Below are positions 17,896 to 26,148 of a stretch of DNA of 64,000 nt, piece after piece. Position 1 is the first letter of the stretch. Each line of letters starts with the position of its first letter. The notes beneath the pieces were generated by a model that saw only the letters and a program-made list of their open reading frames with translations, did not search any database and was not told the origin of the DNA. The position numbers and the translations under genes were made by a program. Origin of the DNA: Peterkaempfera bronchialis (GTDB taxonomy: Bacteria > Actinomycetota > Actinomycetes > Streptomycetales > Streptomycetaceae); the NCBI RefSeq assembly GCF_003258605.2, contig NZ_CP031264.1, forward strand, positions 1,302,001 through 1,366,000, given 5' to 3'.

Positions 17896-19134
17896 GTGCG
17901 TCATCGTTCCCTCGTGGTGCTGAGCGCCACCGTCGCCGCAGGGGCCCTCACCCTGACCGCCTGCGGATCCCGCGGTTCGGACGGCAAATCCGGCGCGGAC
18001 AGCTCCTCCGGGAGCACCGTCGTCACCATCGGCGTCGACGCCCCCATCTCCGGCGACCTCTCCGCCCTCGGTCTCGGCATCAGGAACTCGGTCGACCTCG
18101 CCGTCAGGCAGGCCAACGAGCAGAAGGTCGTCCCCGGCGTCACCTTCAAGATCAAGGCCCTGGACGACCAGGCCCAGCCCTCCTCCGGCCAGCAGAACGC
18201 CACCCAGCTCGTCGGTGACAAGACCGTGCTCGGCGTCGTCGGCCCGCTCAACTCCGGTGTGGCGCAGTCGATGCAGAAGGTCTTCGACAACGCCCACCTG
18301 GTCGAGATCTCCCCCGCCAACACCAGCCCCGACCTCACCCAGGGCGACAAGTGGGCCTCCGGGGAGAAGGTGCGCAAGTTCAAGTCCTACTTCCGCACCG
18401 CCACCACCGACGCCATCCAGGGCCCCTTCGGCGCCCAGTACGCCTACAACGACGCCAAGAAGACCAAGGTCTTCCTCGTCGACGACAAGCAGACCTACGG
18501 CGCCGGCCTGGTCGCCGCCTTCAAGGACGAGTTCACCAAGCTCGGCGGCAAGGTGGTCGGCCAGGACCACGTCAACACCAAGCAGAAGGACTTCTCCTCG
18601 GTCGTCACCAAGATCAAGTCCTCCGGCGCCGACATCGTCTACTACGGCGGCCAGTACCCCGAGAGCGGCCCGCTCAGCGGCCAGCTCAAGAAGGCCGGCG
18701 CCAAGATCCCCGTCATGGGCGGCGACGGCATCTACGACCCCAAGTACATCGAGCTGGCCACCAACCTCGCCGACGGCGACCTGGCCACCTCGGTCGGCGC
18801 CCCGGTGGAGAGCCTGGACTCCGCCAAGAAGTTCGTCGCCGACTACAAGGCCCAGGGCTACAGCGAGCCCTACGCGGCCTACGGCGGCTACTCCTACGAC
18901 TCCGCCTGGGCCATCGTCGAGGCCGTCAAGGCCGTGGTCGACGCCAACGGCGGCAAGCTCCCCGCCGACGCCCGCGCCAAGGTCGTCGACGCCATGAGCA
19001 CCATCTCCTTCGACGGTGTGACCGGCAAGGTCTCCTTCGACGAGTTCGGCGACGCCACCAACAAGCAGCTCACCGTGTACGTCGTCAAGGACAACGCCTG
19101 GACCGTCGCCAAGACCGGCACCTTCACCGGCTGA
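17896..19134 (+). CDS. livK: Branched-chain amino acid ABC transporter, substrate-binding lipoprotein
   Basis: 412 residues from the GTG at 17896, preceded by AGGAAAGGA. The signal peptide ends in the lipobox LTAC (Cys about residue 24), so it is a membrane-tethered lipoprotein processed by Lgt, whose gene is at 36797-37807. The mature part is a Leu/Ile/Val-binding type periplasmic fold: TIGVDAPISGDLSALGLG near the start, LGVVGPLNSGVAQSM, then YYGGQYPESGPL. It is the first gene of livKHMGF; a 105-bp gap separates it from livH. Substrate by homology: branched-chain amino acids, though related binders take other small compounds. Confidence 0.93.
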   Translation: MRHRSLVVLSATVAAGALTLTACGSRGSDGKSGADSSSGSTVVTIGVDAPISGDLSALGLGIRNSVDLAVRQANEQKVVPGVTFKIKALDDQAQPSSGQQNATQLVGDKTVLGVVGPLNSGVAQSMQKVFDNAHLVEISPANTSPDLTQGDKWASGEKVRKFKSYFRTATTDAIQGPFGAQYAYNDAKKTKVFLVDDKQTYGAGLVAAFKDEFTKLGGKVVGQDHVNTKQKDFSSVVTKIKSSGADIVYYGGQYPESGPLSGQLKKAGAKIPVMGGDGIYDPKYIELATNLADGDLATSVGAPVESLDSAKKFVADYKAQGYSEPYAAYGGYSYDSAWAIVEAVKAVVDANGGKLPADARAKVVDAMSTISFDGVTGKVSFDEFGDATNKQLTVYVVKDNAWTVAKTGTFTG

Positions 19135-19239
19135 TCCCGCACCGCCCCACCCGCGCGCGGGGGCGCCACCCAGCGCCCCCGCGCGCCGCCACATCCGTCC
19201 CCCACCCGGCACAACCGGAAGCAACACGGAGGCCCTGCG

Positions 19240-20172
19240 GTGCACGAACTGCCGCAACAGCTGGCCAACGGCCTGATCCTCGGCTCGATGTACGGGCTGA
19301 TCGCCATCGGGTACACGATGGTCTACGGCATCGTCCAGCTCATCAACTTCGCCCACGGCGAGATCTTCATGACCGGCGGCTTCGGCGCCCTCACCACCTG
19401 GCTCGCCCTGCCCAGCGGCACCTCGATCTGGCTCGCCCTGCCGCTGATGCTGATCGGCGGCATGATCACCGCCGTACTGATCGCCATGGCGGCCGAACGG
19501 TTCGCCTACCGCCCGCTGCGCGGCGCCCCCCGCCTCGCCCCGCTGATCACCGCCATCGGGCTCTCCATCGCCCTCCAGCAGGCGGTGTGGGCCTGGTACC
19601 CCCAGGCCAAGGACGCCCGCACCTTCCCGCAGATCTCCGGCGGCCCGTTCAGCATCACCTCGTACATATCCGTGCAGCCCGCCGACCTCTTCGTGCTGCT
19701 CGCGGCGCCGCTCTGCATGCTCATCCTCGGCACCTTCGTCCGCAAGACCCGCACCGGCCGCGCCATGCAGGCCACCGCGCAGGACCCGGACACCGCCAAG
19801 CTGATGGGCATCAACACCGACCGCATCATCGTGGTCGCCTTCGCCCTCGGCGCCGTCTTCGCCGCCGTCGCCGCCGTCGCGCACGGCCTCCGCTACGGCC
19901 AGGTCGACTACCAGATGGGCTTCATCGCCGGCGTCAAGGCGTTCACCGCAGCCGTCCTCGGCGGCATCGGCAACATCTACGGAGCCATGCTCGGCGGACT
20001 CGTCCTCGGCGTCGCCGAAGCGCTGGCCACCGCCTACATCGCCGACATCCCCGGCATGCAGCAGCTCGGCAGCAACTCCTGGGCCGACGTCTGGGCCTTT
20101 GTCCTCCTCATCGTCGTCCTCCTCGTCCGGCCCCAGGGGCTGCTCGGGGAGCGCGTCGCGGATCGAGCGTGA
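19240..20172 (+). CDS. livH: Branched-chain amino acid ABC transporter permease LivH
   Basis: 310 residues, GTG start at 19240 after ACGGAGG. It begins with the family signature LANGLILGSMYGLIAIGYTM, then INFAHGEIFMTGGF. About eight hydrophobic helices are visible. The conserved AxxQDPDTAKLMGIN loop that contacts the ATPases is at about residues 178-192. It forms the membrane channel with LivM. The last codons overlap the livM start (GTGA), indicating translational coupling. Confidence 0.95.
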   Translation: MHELPQQLANGLILGSMYGLIAIGYTMVYGIVQLINFAHGEIFMTGGFGALTTWLALPSGTSIWLALPLMLIGGMITAVLIAMAAERFAYRPLRGAPRLAPLITAIGLSIALQQAVWAWYPQAKDARTFPQISGGPFSITSYISVQPADLFVLLAAPLCMLILGTFVRKTRTGRAMQATAQDPDTAKLMGINTDRIIVVAFALGAVFAAVAAVAHGLRYGQVDYQMGFIAGVKAFTAAVLGGIGNIYGAMLGGLVLGVAEALATAYIADIPGMQQLGSNSWADVWAFVLLIVVLLVRPQGLLGERVADRA

Positions 20173-21992
20173 AACCGATGACCACTCAGAACCCCGGCGC
20201 CATCGAGCGCACCCCCGTCATCCCCCTCCCGTCCGGCGCCGCCCGCCCGGCCACCGCCGTCGGGGCCCTCGCCACCGCGGCCTCCGCCTTCCTCGCCTGG
20301 ACCTGGACCTCCGAGTTCCCCGGCGACCTCACCATCAGCGGCTACCCCGGCGGCCTGCAGATCCTCACCCTGGTCGGCGCGGTGCTCACGCTGCTCTTCA
20401 CCGCCGCCTCCTACCGCCCCCGGGGCCTGCGCTGGCTCATCCCCACCGGCTCCGACAACGCTGTCGCGCTGCTCGCCCTCGGCACCTTCGCCACCACCTG
20501 GTTCACGCTGATCGCCATCAGCACCGAACTCGGCGGCGTCGCCAACCTCGAACCCGGCGGCTATGTCGCCGGCGCGGCCTCGCTGATCTGCCTCGCCGCC
20601 GCCCTCGGCCTGCCGCTCGACCGGCGTGCCAAGGACCACCCGCACACCAACCCGGCCGCCGTCCTGCTGCTGCGCGTCTCCTTCGCCAAGCGGCCGCTCA
20701 AGGCCCCGGCGCCGCTTCCCGGTTGGGGCGAGATCCTCATCGTCATCGCCGCCTACGCGACCGCGCTCGGCGTCTTCACATACGGCATCGACACCTCCTA
20801 CGCGGAACTCTTCGCCGGGTTCCTGATCATCGCCGTCTTCGCCGTCACCGCCCTCGGCCAGGCAGGCATCCTCGCCCGGCTCTCCGCCATCGCCATCCGC
20901 CAGCGGCCGGTCGCGGTCGCCGCCGCCTTCGCCGCCGCCGCGGCGTTCCCCTTCACCCAGACCGACGACCAGTACGCCACCATCGGCGTCAACATCCTGA
21001 TCTTCGCCACCGTCGCCCTCGGCCTCAATGTGGTGGTCGGCCTGGCCGGTCTGCTCGACCTCGGCTATGTCGCCTTCCTCGGCGTCGGCGCCTACGCCGC
21101 GGCGCTGGTCTCCGGCTCCGCCTCGTCCCGCTTCAGCAGCGTCCACTTCCCCTTCTGGGCCGCCATGCTGACCGGCGCCGCCGCCGCCATGGTCTTCGGC
21201 GTGCTGATCGGCGCCCCCACCCTGCGGCTGCGCGGCGACTACCTGGCCATCGTCACCCTCGGCTTCGGAGAGATCTTCCGGCTGGGCGTCCTCAACTCGG
21301 ACGGCACCTCAGGGCCCAACATCACCGGCGGCCCCAACGGCATCCACGACATCCCCGACCTGAAGGTCTTCGGCTTCGACTTCGGCGACTCCCACGACCT
21401 CGGCGGCCTCAGCCTCGGCCGGTTCTCCAACTACTACCTGCTGATGCTGGTGGTCACCGCCATCGTGGTGATCGTCTTCAGCCGGGCCAGCAACTCCCGG
21501 ATCGGCCGCGCCTGGATCGCCATCCGCGAGGACGAGACGGCCGCCCTCGCCATGGGCATCAACGGCTTCCGGCTCAAGCTGCTCGCCTTCGCCCTCGGCG
21601 CCGGACTCGCCGGTCTGGCCGGCACCGTCCAGGCCCATGTCACCTTCACCGTCGTCCCCGAGCAGTACCAGTTCGCCGGCCCGGTGCCGCCCAACTCGGC
21701 CTTCCTGCTCGCCGCCGTGGTCCTCGGCGGCATGGGCACCATCAGCGGCCCGCTGATCGGCGCCAGCCTGCTCTACCTCATCCCCGCCAAGTTCCAGTTC
21801 CTCCAGAACTACCAACTCCTGGGCTTCGGCGTCGCGCTGGTCCTGCTGATGCGCTTCCGGCCCGAGGGCCTGATCCCCAACCGCAGGCAGCAGCTGGAGT
21901 ACCACGAGGGCGACCTTCCCGGCGACATCGGCGGCCCCACCGCCGCCACCCCCGCCAAGGACGTCGCCGGCCTCACCCAGGCAGGGGCGTGA
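20169..21992 (+). CDS. livM: Branched-chain amino acid ABC transporter permease LivM
   Basis: 607 residues from the GTG at 20169 (ATG at 20178 also possible). The C-terminal 330 residues are the LivM domain: LGLNVVVGLAGLLDLGYVAF, GAPTLRLRGDYLAIVTLGF and EDETAALAMGINGFRLKLLAF, the last being the ATPase-contact loop. The N-terminal 250 residues add several extra membrane helices, making it longer than the enterobacterial protein, as is common in Streptomyces. It overlaps livH by 4 bp and livG by 4 bp. It pairs with LivH to form the transport path. Confidence 0.94.
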   Translation: MKPMTTQNPGAIERTPVIPLPSGAARPATAVGALATAASAFLAWTWTSEFPGDLTISGYPGGLQILTLVGAVLTLLFTAASYRPRGLRWLIPTGSDNAVALLALGTFATTWFTLIAISTELGGVANLEPGGYVAGAASLICLAAALGLPLDRRAKDHPHTNPAAVLLLRVSFAKRPLKAPAPLPGWGEILIVIAAYATALGVFTYGIDTSYAELFAGFLIIAVFAVTALGQAGILARLSAIAIRQRPVAVAAAFAAAAAFPFTQTDDQYATIGVNILIFATVALGLNVVVGLAGLLDLGYVAFLGVGAYAAALVSGSASSRFSSVHFPFWAAMLTGAAAAMVFGVLIGAPTLRLRGDYLAIVTLGFGEIFRLGVLNSDGTSGPNITGGPNGIHDIPDLKVFGFDFGDSHDLGGLSLGRFSNYYLLMLVVTAIVVIVFSRASNSRIGRAWIAIREDETAALAMGINGFRLKLLAFALGAGLAGLAGTVQAHVTFTVVPEQYQFAGPVPPNSAFLLAAVVLGGMGTISGPLIGASLLYLIPAKFQFLQNYQLLGFGVALVLLMRFRPEGLIPNRRQQLEYHEGDLPGDIGGPTAATPAKDVAGLTQAGA

Positions 21993-22903
21993 CCACCATG
22001 ACCACCGACACCATCGCCACCCCCGCCGGGGCCGCCGCTCCCGCCCCCGGCACCCCGCTCCTCCAGGCCAGCGGCGTCACCATGAGGTTCGGCGGCCTCA
22101 CCGCCGTCAACAATGTCGACCTCACCGTCAACACCGGTGAGATCATCGGCCTCATCGGCCCCAACGGAGCCGGCAAGACCACCTTCTTCAACTGCCTCAC
22201 CGGGCTGTACGTCCCCACCGAGGGCACCGTCCGCTACCAGGGCACCGTACTGCCTGCCAAACCGTTCAAGGTCACCCAGGCCGGGATCGCCCGCACCTTC
22301 CAGAACATCCGGCTCTTCGCCAATATGACGGTGCTGGAGAACGTCATCGTCGGCCGCCACTGCCGCACCAAGCAGAACATCTTCTCCGCCCTGCTGCGCG
22401 GCCCCGGCTTCCACCGGGGCGAGCGGGAGTCCCGCGAGAAGGCCATGGAACTCCTCGCCTTCGTCGGCCTGGACGCCAAGGCCGACCACCTGGCCCGCAA
22501 CCTCCCCTACGGCGAGCAGCGCAAGCTGGAGATCGCCCGCGCGCTGGCCAGCGAGCCCGGTCTGGTCCTGCTCGACGAGCCCACCGCCGGGATGAACCCC
22601 CAGGAGACCCGGGTCACCGAGGAGCTCATCTTCGCCATCCGGGACAAGGGCATCGCCGTCCTGGTCATCGAGCACGACATGCGGTTCATCTTCAACCTCT
22701 GCGACCGCACCGCCGTCCTCGTCCAGGGTCAGAAGCTGGTCGAGGGCGACTCCGCCACCGTCCAGAGCGACGAACGGGTCATCGCCGCCTACCTCGGCAC
22801 CCCCTTCGAAGGCGCCCCCGGCGCCGAGGAGGCCGCCGAGGTCGAGGCGGCGGAGGAGCATGCCGCAGAGGCGCCCGAGGAGTCCGAGGAGAACGACAAG
22901 TGA
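21989..22903 (+). CDS. livG: Branched-chain amino acid ABC transporter ATP-binding protein LivG
   Basis: 304 residues from the GTG at 21989 (301 from ATG 21998). Walker A GPNGAGKTT, the LivG-specific ARTFQNIRLFANMTVLENV, signature LPYGEQRKLEIARALA in place of LSGGQ (normal for LivG), Walker B LVLLDEPTAGMNP, switch His in VLVIEHDM. It powers import through LivHM together with LivF. The C-terminus carries an unusual Glu/Ala-rich acidic tail of about 30 residues (from about 275). Overlaps livM and livF by 4 bp each. Confidence 0.95.
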   Translation: MTTMTTDTIATPAGAAAPAPGTPLLQASGVTMRFGGLTAVNNVDLTVNTGEIIGLIGPNGAGKTTFFNCLTGLYVPTEGTVRYQGTVLPAKPFKVTQAGIARTFQNIRLFANMTVLENVIVGRHCRTKQNIFSALLRGPGFHRGERESREKAMELLAFVGLDAKADHLARNLPYGEQRKLEIARALASEPGLVLLDEPTAGMNPQETRVTEELIFAIRDKGIAVLVIEHDMRFIFNLCDRTAVLVQGQKLVEGDSATVQSDERVIAAYLGTPFEGAPGAEEAAEVEAAEEHAAEAPEESEENDK

Positions 22904-23616
22904 CCGCCCTGCTCGAAGTCGAGGACCTGCGCGTCGCCTACGGCAAGATCGAAGCCGTCAAGGGCATCAGCTTCACCGTGGACGTCGGCCAGGTGGTCAC
23001 CCTGATCGGCACCAACGGCGCCGGCAAGACCACCACCCTGCGCACCCTCTCCGGACTGCTCAAGCCCATCGGCGGCCAGGTGCGGTTCGAGGGCAAGCCG
23101 CTCTCCGGAGTGCCCGCCCACCGGATCGTGTCGCTCGGACTCGCCCACTCCCCCGAGGGCCGCCATATCTTCCCCCGGATGTCCATCGAGGAGAACCTGC
23201 TCCTCGGGGCCTTCCTCCGCCGCGACAGCGCGGGCATCCAGCGGGACGTGGAGAAGGCGTACACCCTCTTCCCCATCCTCGGCGAGCGCCGCAAGCAGGC
23301 GGCCGGCACCCTCTCCGGCGGCGAGCAGCAGATGCTCGCCATGGGCAGGGCCCTGATGTCCCAGCCCAAACTGCTCATGCTGGACGAGCCCTCCATGGGC
23401 CTCTCCCCCATCATGATGCAGAAGATCATGTCCACCATCACCGAGCTGCGCGCCACCGGGACCACCATCCTGCTCGTCGAGCAGAACGCCCAGGCCGCCC
23501 TCTCCCTCGCCGACCAGGGCCACGTCATGGAGACCGGCCGGATCGTCCTCTCCGGCACCGGCCCCGACCTGCTCCACGACGAGTCCGTCCGCAAGGCGTA
23601 CCTCGGCGAGGACTGA
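22900..23616 (+). CDS. livF: Branched-chain amino acid ABC transporter ATP-binding protein LivF
   Basis: 238 residues, GTG start overlapping the livG stop. Walker A GTNGAGKTT, LivF marker SPEGRHIFPRMSIEENL, signature LSGGEQQMLAMGRALM, Walker B LLMLDEPSMGLSP, switch ILLVEQNA. It is the second ATPase of the livKHMGF importer. A strong hairpin 16 bp after the stop ends the operon. Confidence 0.96.
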   Translation: MTALLEVEDLRVAYGKIEAVKGISFTVDVGQVVTLIGTNGAGKTTTLRTLSGLLKPIGGQVRFEGKPLSGVPAHRIVSLGLAHSPEGRHIFPRMSIEENLLLGAFLRRDSAGIQRDVEKAYTLFPILGERRKQAAGTLSGGEQQMLAMGRALMSQPKLLMLDEPSMGLSPIMMQKIMSTITELRATGTTILLVEQNAQAALSLADQGHVMETGRIVLSGTGPDLLHDESVRKAYLGED

Positions 23617-23632
23617 CCCGCCCCACCCGTGC

Positions 23633-23675
23633 CGGAGGGCCCGGCCGCCCCGCTCCGGGGTGGCCGGGCCCTCCG
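23633..23675 (+). terminator. Terminator of the liv operon
   Basis: Perfect 14-bp arms CGGAGGGCCCGGCC (23633-23646) and GGCCGGGCCCTCCG (23662-23675), with a second CCCC/GGGG pairing inside the loop. Located 16 bp after livF, before the convergent response regulator. Confidence 0.75.
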
Positions 23676-23720
23676 CCGTCTCCGCCGCCGTCTCCGCCGG
23701 CCTCTCCGAGACCGTCTCCG

Positions 23721-24362
23721 CTACGCCTCGCCGTCCGCCTTCTTGCGGTCCTGGGCGTCGCCCTCCTCGATCACGGCCTCGGCCACCGCCCGCATCGTCA
23801 TCCGCCGGTCCATCGAGGTCTTCTGTATCCAGCGGAACGCGGCCGGCTCGCTCAGCCCGAACTTGGTCTGGAGCACGCTCTTCGCCCGGTCGACCAGCTT
23901 CCGCGTCTCCAGCCGCTGGTTGAGGTCGGCGACCTCGCTCTCCAGCGCCCGCATCTCGGTGTACCGGGAGACCGCCATCTCGATCGCCGGCACCAGGTCG
24001 CTCTTGCTGAAGGGCTTCACGATGTACGCCATCGCACCGGCATCGCGGGCCCGGTCCACCAGCTCCCGCTGCGAGAACGCGGTAAGCATCAGCACCGGGG
24101 CGATATGCGCCTGGTGGATCTGCTCGGCGGCGGACAACCCGTCCAGCACCGGCATCTTCACATCCAGGATCACCAGGTCCGGCCGCAACTCCTCGGCCAG
24201 CTTCACCGCCGTCGCCCCGTCCCCGGCCTCACCGACGACGGTGTACCCCTCCTCCTCCAGCATCTCCTTGAGGTCCAGACGGATCAGCGCCTCGTCCTCC
24301 GCGATGACAATCCGGGTGATCTCGGGCGACACGGGCTCGTTCTGCTCGTCGGCGGTGCTCAC
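23721..24362 (-). CDS. pdtaR: ANTAR-domain response regulator (PdtaR-like)
   Basis: 213 residues from the GTG at 24362, 4 nt after GAGGAG. The N-terminal receiver domain has IVIAEDEALIRLDL, the phospho-acceptor Asp in LVILDVKMPVLDG, and the Lys of AYIVKPFSKSDL. The C-terminal ANTAR domain (about 140-200) includes LVDRAKSVLQTKFGLSEPAA, which binds paired RNA hairpins and prevents termination. The architecture matches mycobacterial PdtaR, normally driven by histidine kinase PdtaS encoded elsewhere; the kinase is not adjacent here. It lies between livF (convergent) and a divergent tRNA-Leu gene. Confidence 0.9.
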   Translation of the reverse strand: MSTADEQNEPVSPEITRIVIAEDEALIRLDLKEMLEEEGYTVVGEAGDGATAVKLAEELRPDLVILDVKMPVLDGLSAAEQIHQAHIAPVLMLTAFSQRELVDRARDAGAMAYIVKPFSKSDLVPAIEMAVSRYTEMRALESEVADLNQRLETRKLVDRAKSVLQTKFGLSEPAAFRWIQKTSMDRRMTMRAVAEAVIEEGDAQDRKKADGEA

Positions 24363-24432
24363 AGGGCTCCTCGTTCCGGCCGGGTACTGCATGCACGAGA
24401 GTATCCAGGCACGCCCGCCGACACACACACGG

Positions 24433-24438
24433 TAGGCT
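24433..24438 (+). promoter_or_regulatory. Possible -10 of the tRNA-Leu gene
   Basis: TAGGCT, 17 bp before the mature tRNA 5' end, follows an (AC)n dinucleotide run at 24419-24431. No clear -35 was recognised. Confidence 0.35.
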
Positions 24439-24455
24439 GCTCACCGACACCCCCG

Positions 24456-24541
24456 GCCGGGTTGGTGGAATGGCATACACGGATGTCTCAAACACATCTG
24501 CCCGAGAGGGCTTGCGGGTTCGAATCCCGCACCCGGCACCA
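24456..24541 (+). tRNA. tRNA-Leu (anticodon CAA)
   Basis: Acceptor arms GCCGGGT (24456-24462) and ACCCGGC (24531-24537) pair fully. Anticodon stem GATGT/ACATC encloses loop CTCAAAC, anticodon CAA (reads UUG). A long variable arm with CCCG/AGGGC pairing, T-arm GCGGGTTCGAATCCCGC, discriminator A, and an encoded CCA end (24539-24541) complete a class II leucine tRNA. UUG is rare in such GC-rich genomes. It lies between the divergent pdtaR-like gene and pyk. Confidence 0.97.
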
Positions 24542-24588
24542 GATAGGCCCGGGCGCCGCCGGGATGGTGGGGCGCCCGGGCGGGTGGG

Positions 24589-26031
24589 TCAGTGGCGGCG
24601 GGGGGCGTCGTCCTCGCCCACATGATGGACGCGGACCAGGTTGGTGGAACCGGCCAGACCGGGCGGCGAACCGGCCGTGATGACCACCACGTCCCCCTTC
24701 TTGCAGCGGCCGATCTTCAGCAGCTGGGCGTCCACCTGCTGGACCATCTCGTCGGTGTTCGCGGCGAGCGGCCCGAGGAAGGTCTCCACTCCCCAGGTGA
24801 GCGAGAGCCGGCTGCGGACGGCGGGCTCATAGGTGAAGGCCAGCACGGGGATGGGCGAGCGGTAGCGGGTGAGGCGTCGGGCGGTGTCGCCGCTCTGGGT
24901 GAAGGCGACCAGGAACCTGGCCCCGAGGAAGTCGCCGATCTCGGCGGCGGCCCGGGCGACGGCGCCGCCCTGGGTGCGCGGCTTGCTGGTGGGGGTGAGC
25001 GGCGGGAGGCCCTTGGCGAGGACGTCCTCCTCGGCGGCGGTGATGATGCGGGCCATGGTCTTGACGGTCTCGACGGGGTGCTTGCCGACGCTGGTCTCGC
25101 CGGAGAGCATCACGGCGTCGGTACCGTCCAGGACCGCATTGGCGACGTCGCTGGCCTCGGCGCGGGTGGGCCGGGAGGCGTTGATCATCGAGTCGAGCAT
25201 CTGGGTGGCGACGATCACCGGCTTGGCGTTGCGCTTGGCCAGTTGGATGACGCGCTTCTGGACGAGCGGCACCCGCTCCAGGGGCATCTCCACACCGAGG
25301 TCGCCACGGGCGACCATGAAGCCGTCGAAGGCGTCGATGATGGAGTCGAGGTTCTCGACGGCCTGCGGCTTCTCGATCTTGGCGATGATGGGGACGCGGC
25401 GGCCTTCCTCCGCCATGATGCGGCGGACGTCATCGGCGTCGCTGCCGCTGCGGACGAAGGAGAGGGCGATGATGTCGGCCCCGATGTCCAGTGCCCAGCG
25501 CAGGTCTGCGACGTCCTTGTCGGAGAGTGCGGGGACGCTGACGGCGACACCGGGGAGGTTGAGCCCCTTGTGGTCGGAGACCATGCCGCCTTCGATGACG
25601 ATGCAGTGCACGCGGGGTCCGTCGACGTCGGTGACCTCCAGGGTCACCCGGCCGTCGTCCACGAGGATCCGCTCACCACGGGAGACGTCGGCGGCGAGGC
25701 CGGGGTAGGTGGTGCCGCACATGGTGCGGTCGCCCTCGGCGCCGTCCTCGGTGGTGATGGTGAAGTCGTCGCCGCGCTCCAGGAGGACGGGGCCCTCGGC
25801 GAAGGTGGCGAGGCGGATCTTGGGGCCCTGGAGGTCGACCAGGACGCCGACACTGCGTCCGGTCTCGTCGGATGCCTTGCGGACCCTGCGATAGCGCTCT
25901 TCGTGCTCCGCGTAGGAGCCGTGGCTGAGATTGAGGCGGGCCACGTCCATGCCGGCGTCGACCAGGGACTTGATCTGGTCGTAGGAGTCGGCGGCAGGCC
26001 CGAGGGTACAGACGATTTTTGCTCGGCGCAT
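24589..26031 (-). CDS. pyk: Pyruvate kinase
   Basis: 480 residues from ATG 26031 (MRRAKIVCTLGPA). It transfers phosphate from phosphoenolpyruvate to ADP, the last step of glycolysis. Seen: NLSHGSYAEHEERYR, the active-site strand PIIAKIEKPQAVENLD, FMVARGDLGVEMPLERVP, and the C-terminal allosteric domain ending near ITAGSPPGLAGSTNLVRVH. No Shine-Dalgarno: a -10-like TACGCT ends 6 nt before the ATG, so the message is likely leaderless. The upstream frame extends 11 codons but lacks support. Confidence 0.97.
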   Translation of the reverse strand: MRRAKIVCTLGPAADSYDQIKSLVDAGMDVARLNLSHGSYAEHEERYRRVRKASDETGRSVGVLVDLQGPKIRLATFAEGPVLLERGDDFTITTEDGAEGDRTMCGTTYPGLAADVSRGERILVDDGRVTLEVTDVDGPRVHCIVIEGGMVSDHKGLNLPGVAVSVPALSDKDVADLRWALDIGADIIALSFVRSGSDADDVRRIMAEEGRRVPIIAKIEKPQAVENLDSIIDAFDGFMVARGDLGVEMPLERVPLVQKRVIQLAKRNAKPVIVATQMLDSMINASRPTRAEASDVANAVLDGTDAVMLSGETSVGKHPVETVKTMARIITAAEEDVLAKGLPPLTPTSKPRTQGGAVARAAAEIGDFLGARFLVAFTQSGDTARRLTRYRSPIPVLAFTYEPAVRSRLSLTWGVETFLGPLAANTDEMVQQVDAQLLKIGRCKKGDVVVITAGSPPGLAGSTNLVRVHHVGEDDAPRRH

Positions 26032-26037
26032 GAGTCG

Positions 26038-26043
26038 AGCGTA
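26038..26043 (-). promoter_or_regulatory. -10 element for leaderless pyk
   Basis: TACGCT on the minus strand, 6 nt from the pyk ATG. The -35 region is weak by eye. Confidence 0.5.
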
Positions 26044-26148
26044 GGGATTACCGACGCGTAACACGGAAGCGCTGCCGGACCGTCACATGTCGTTCCGGAA
26101 AAGGTTCGTTGAACGTTCGGGGGGTGGTTTTCGCTGTCGTTTCGGGTG

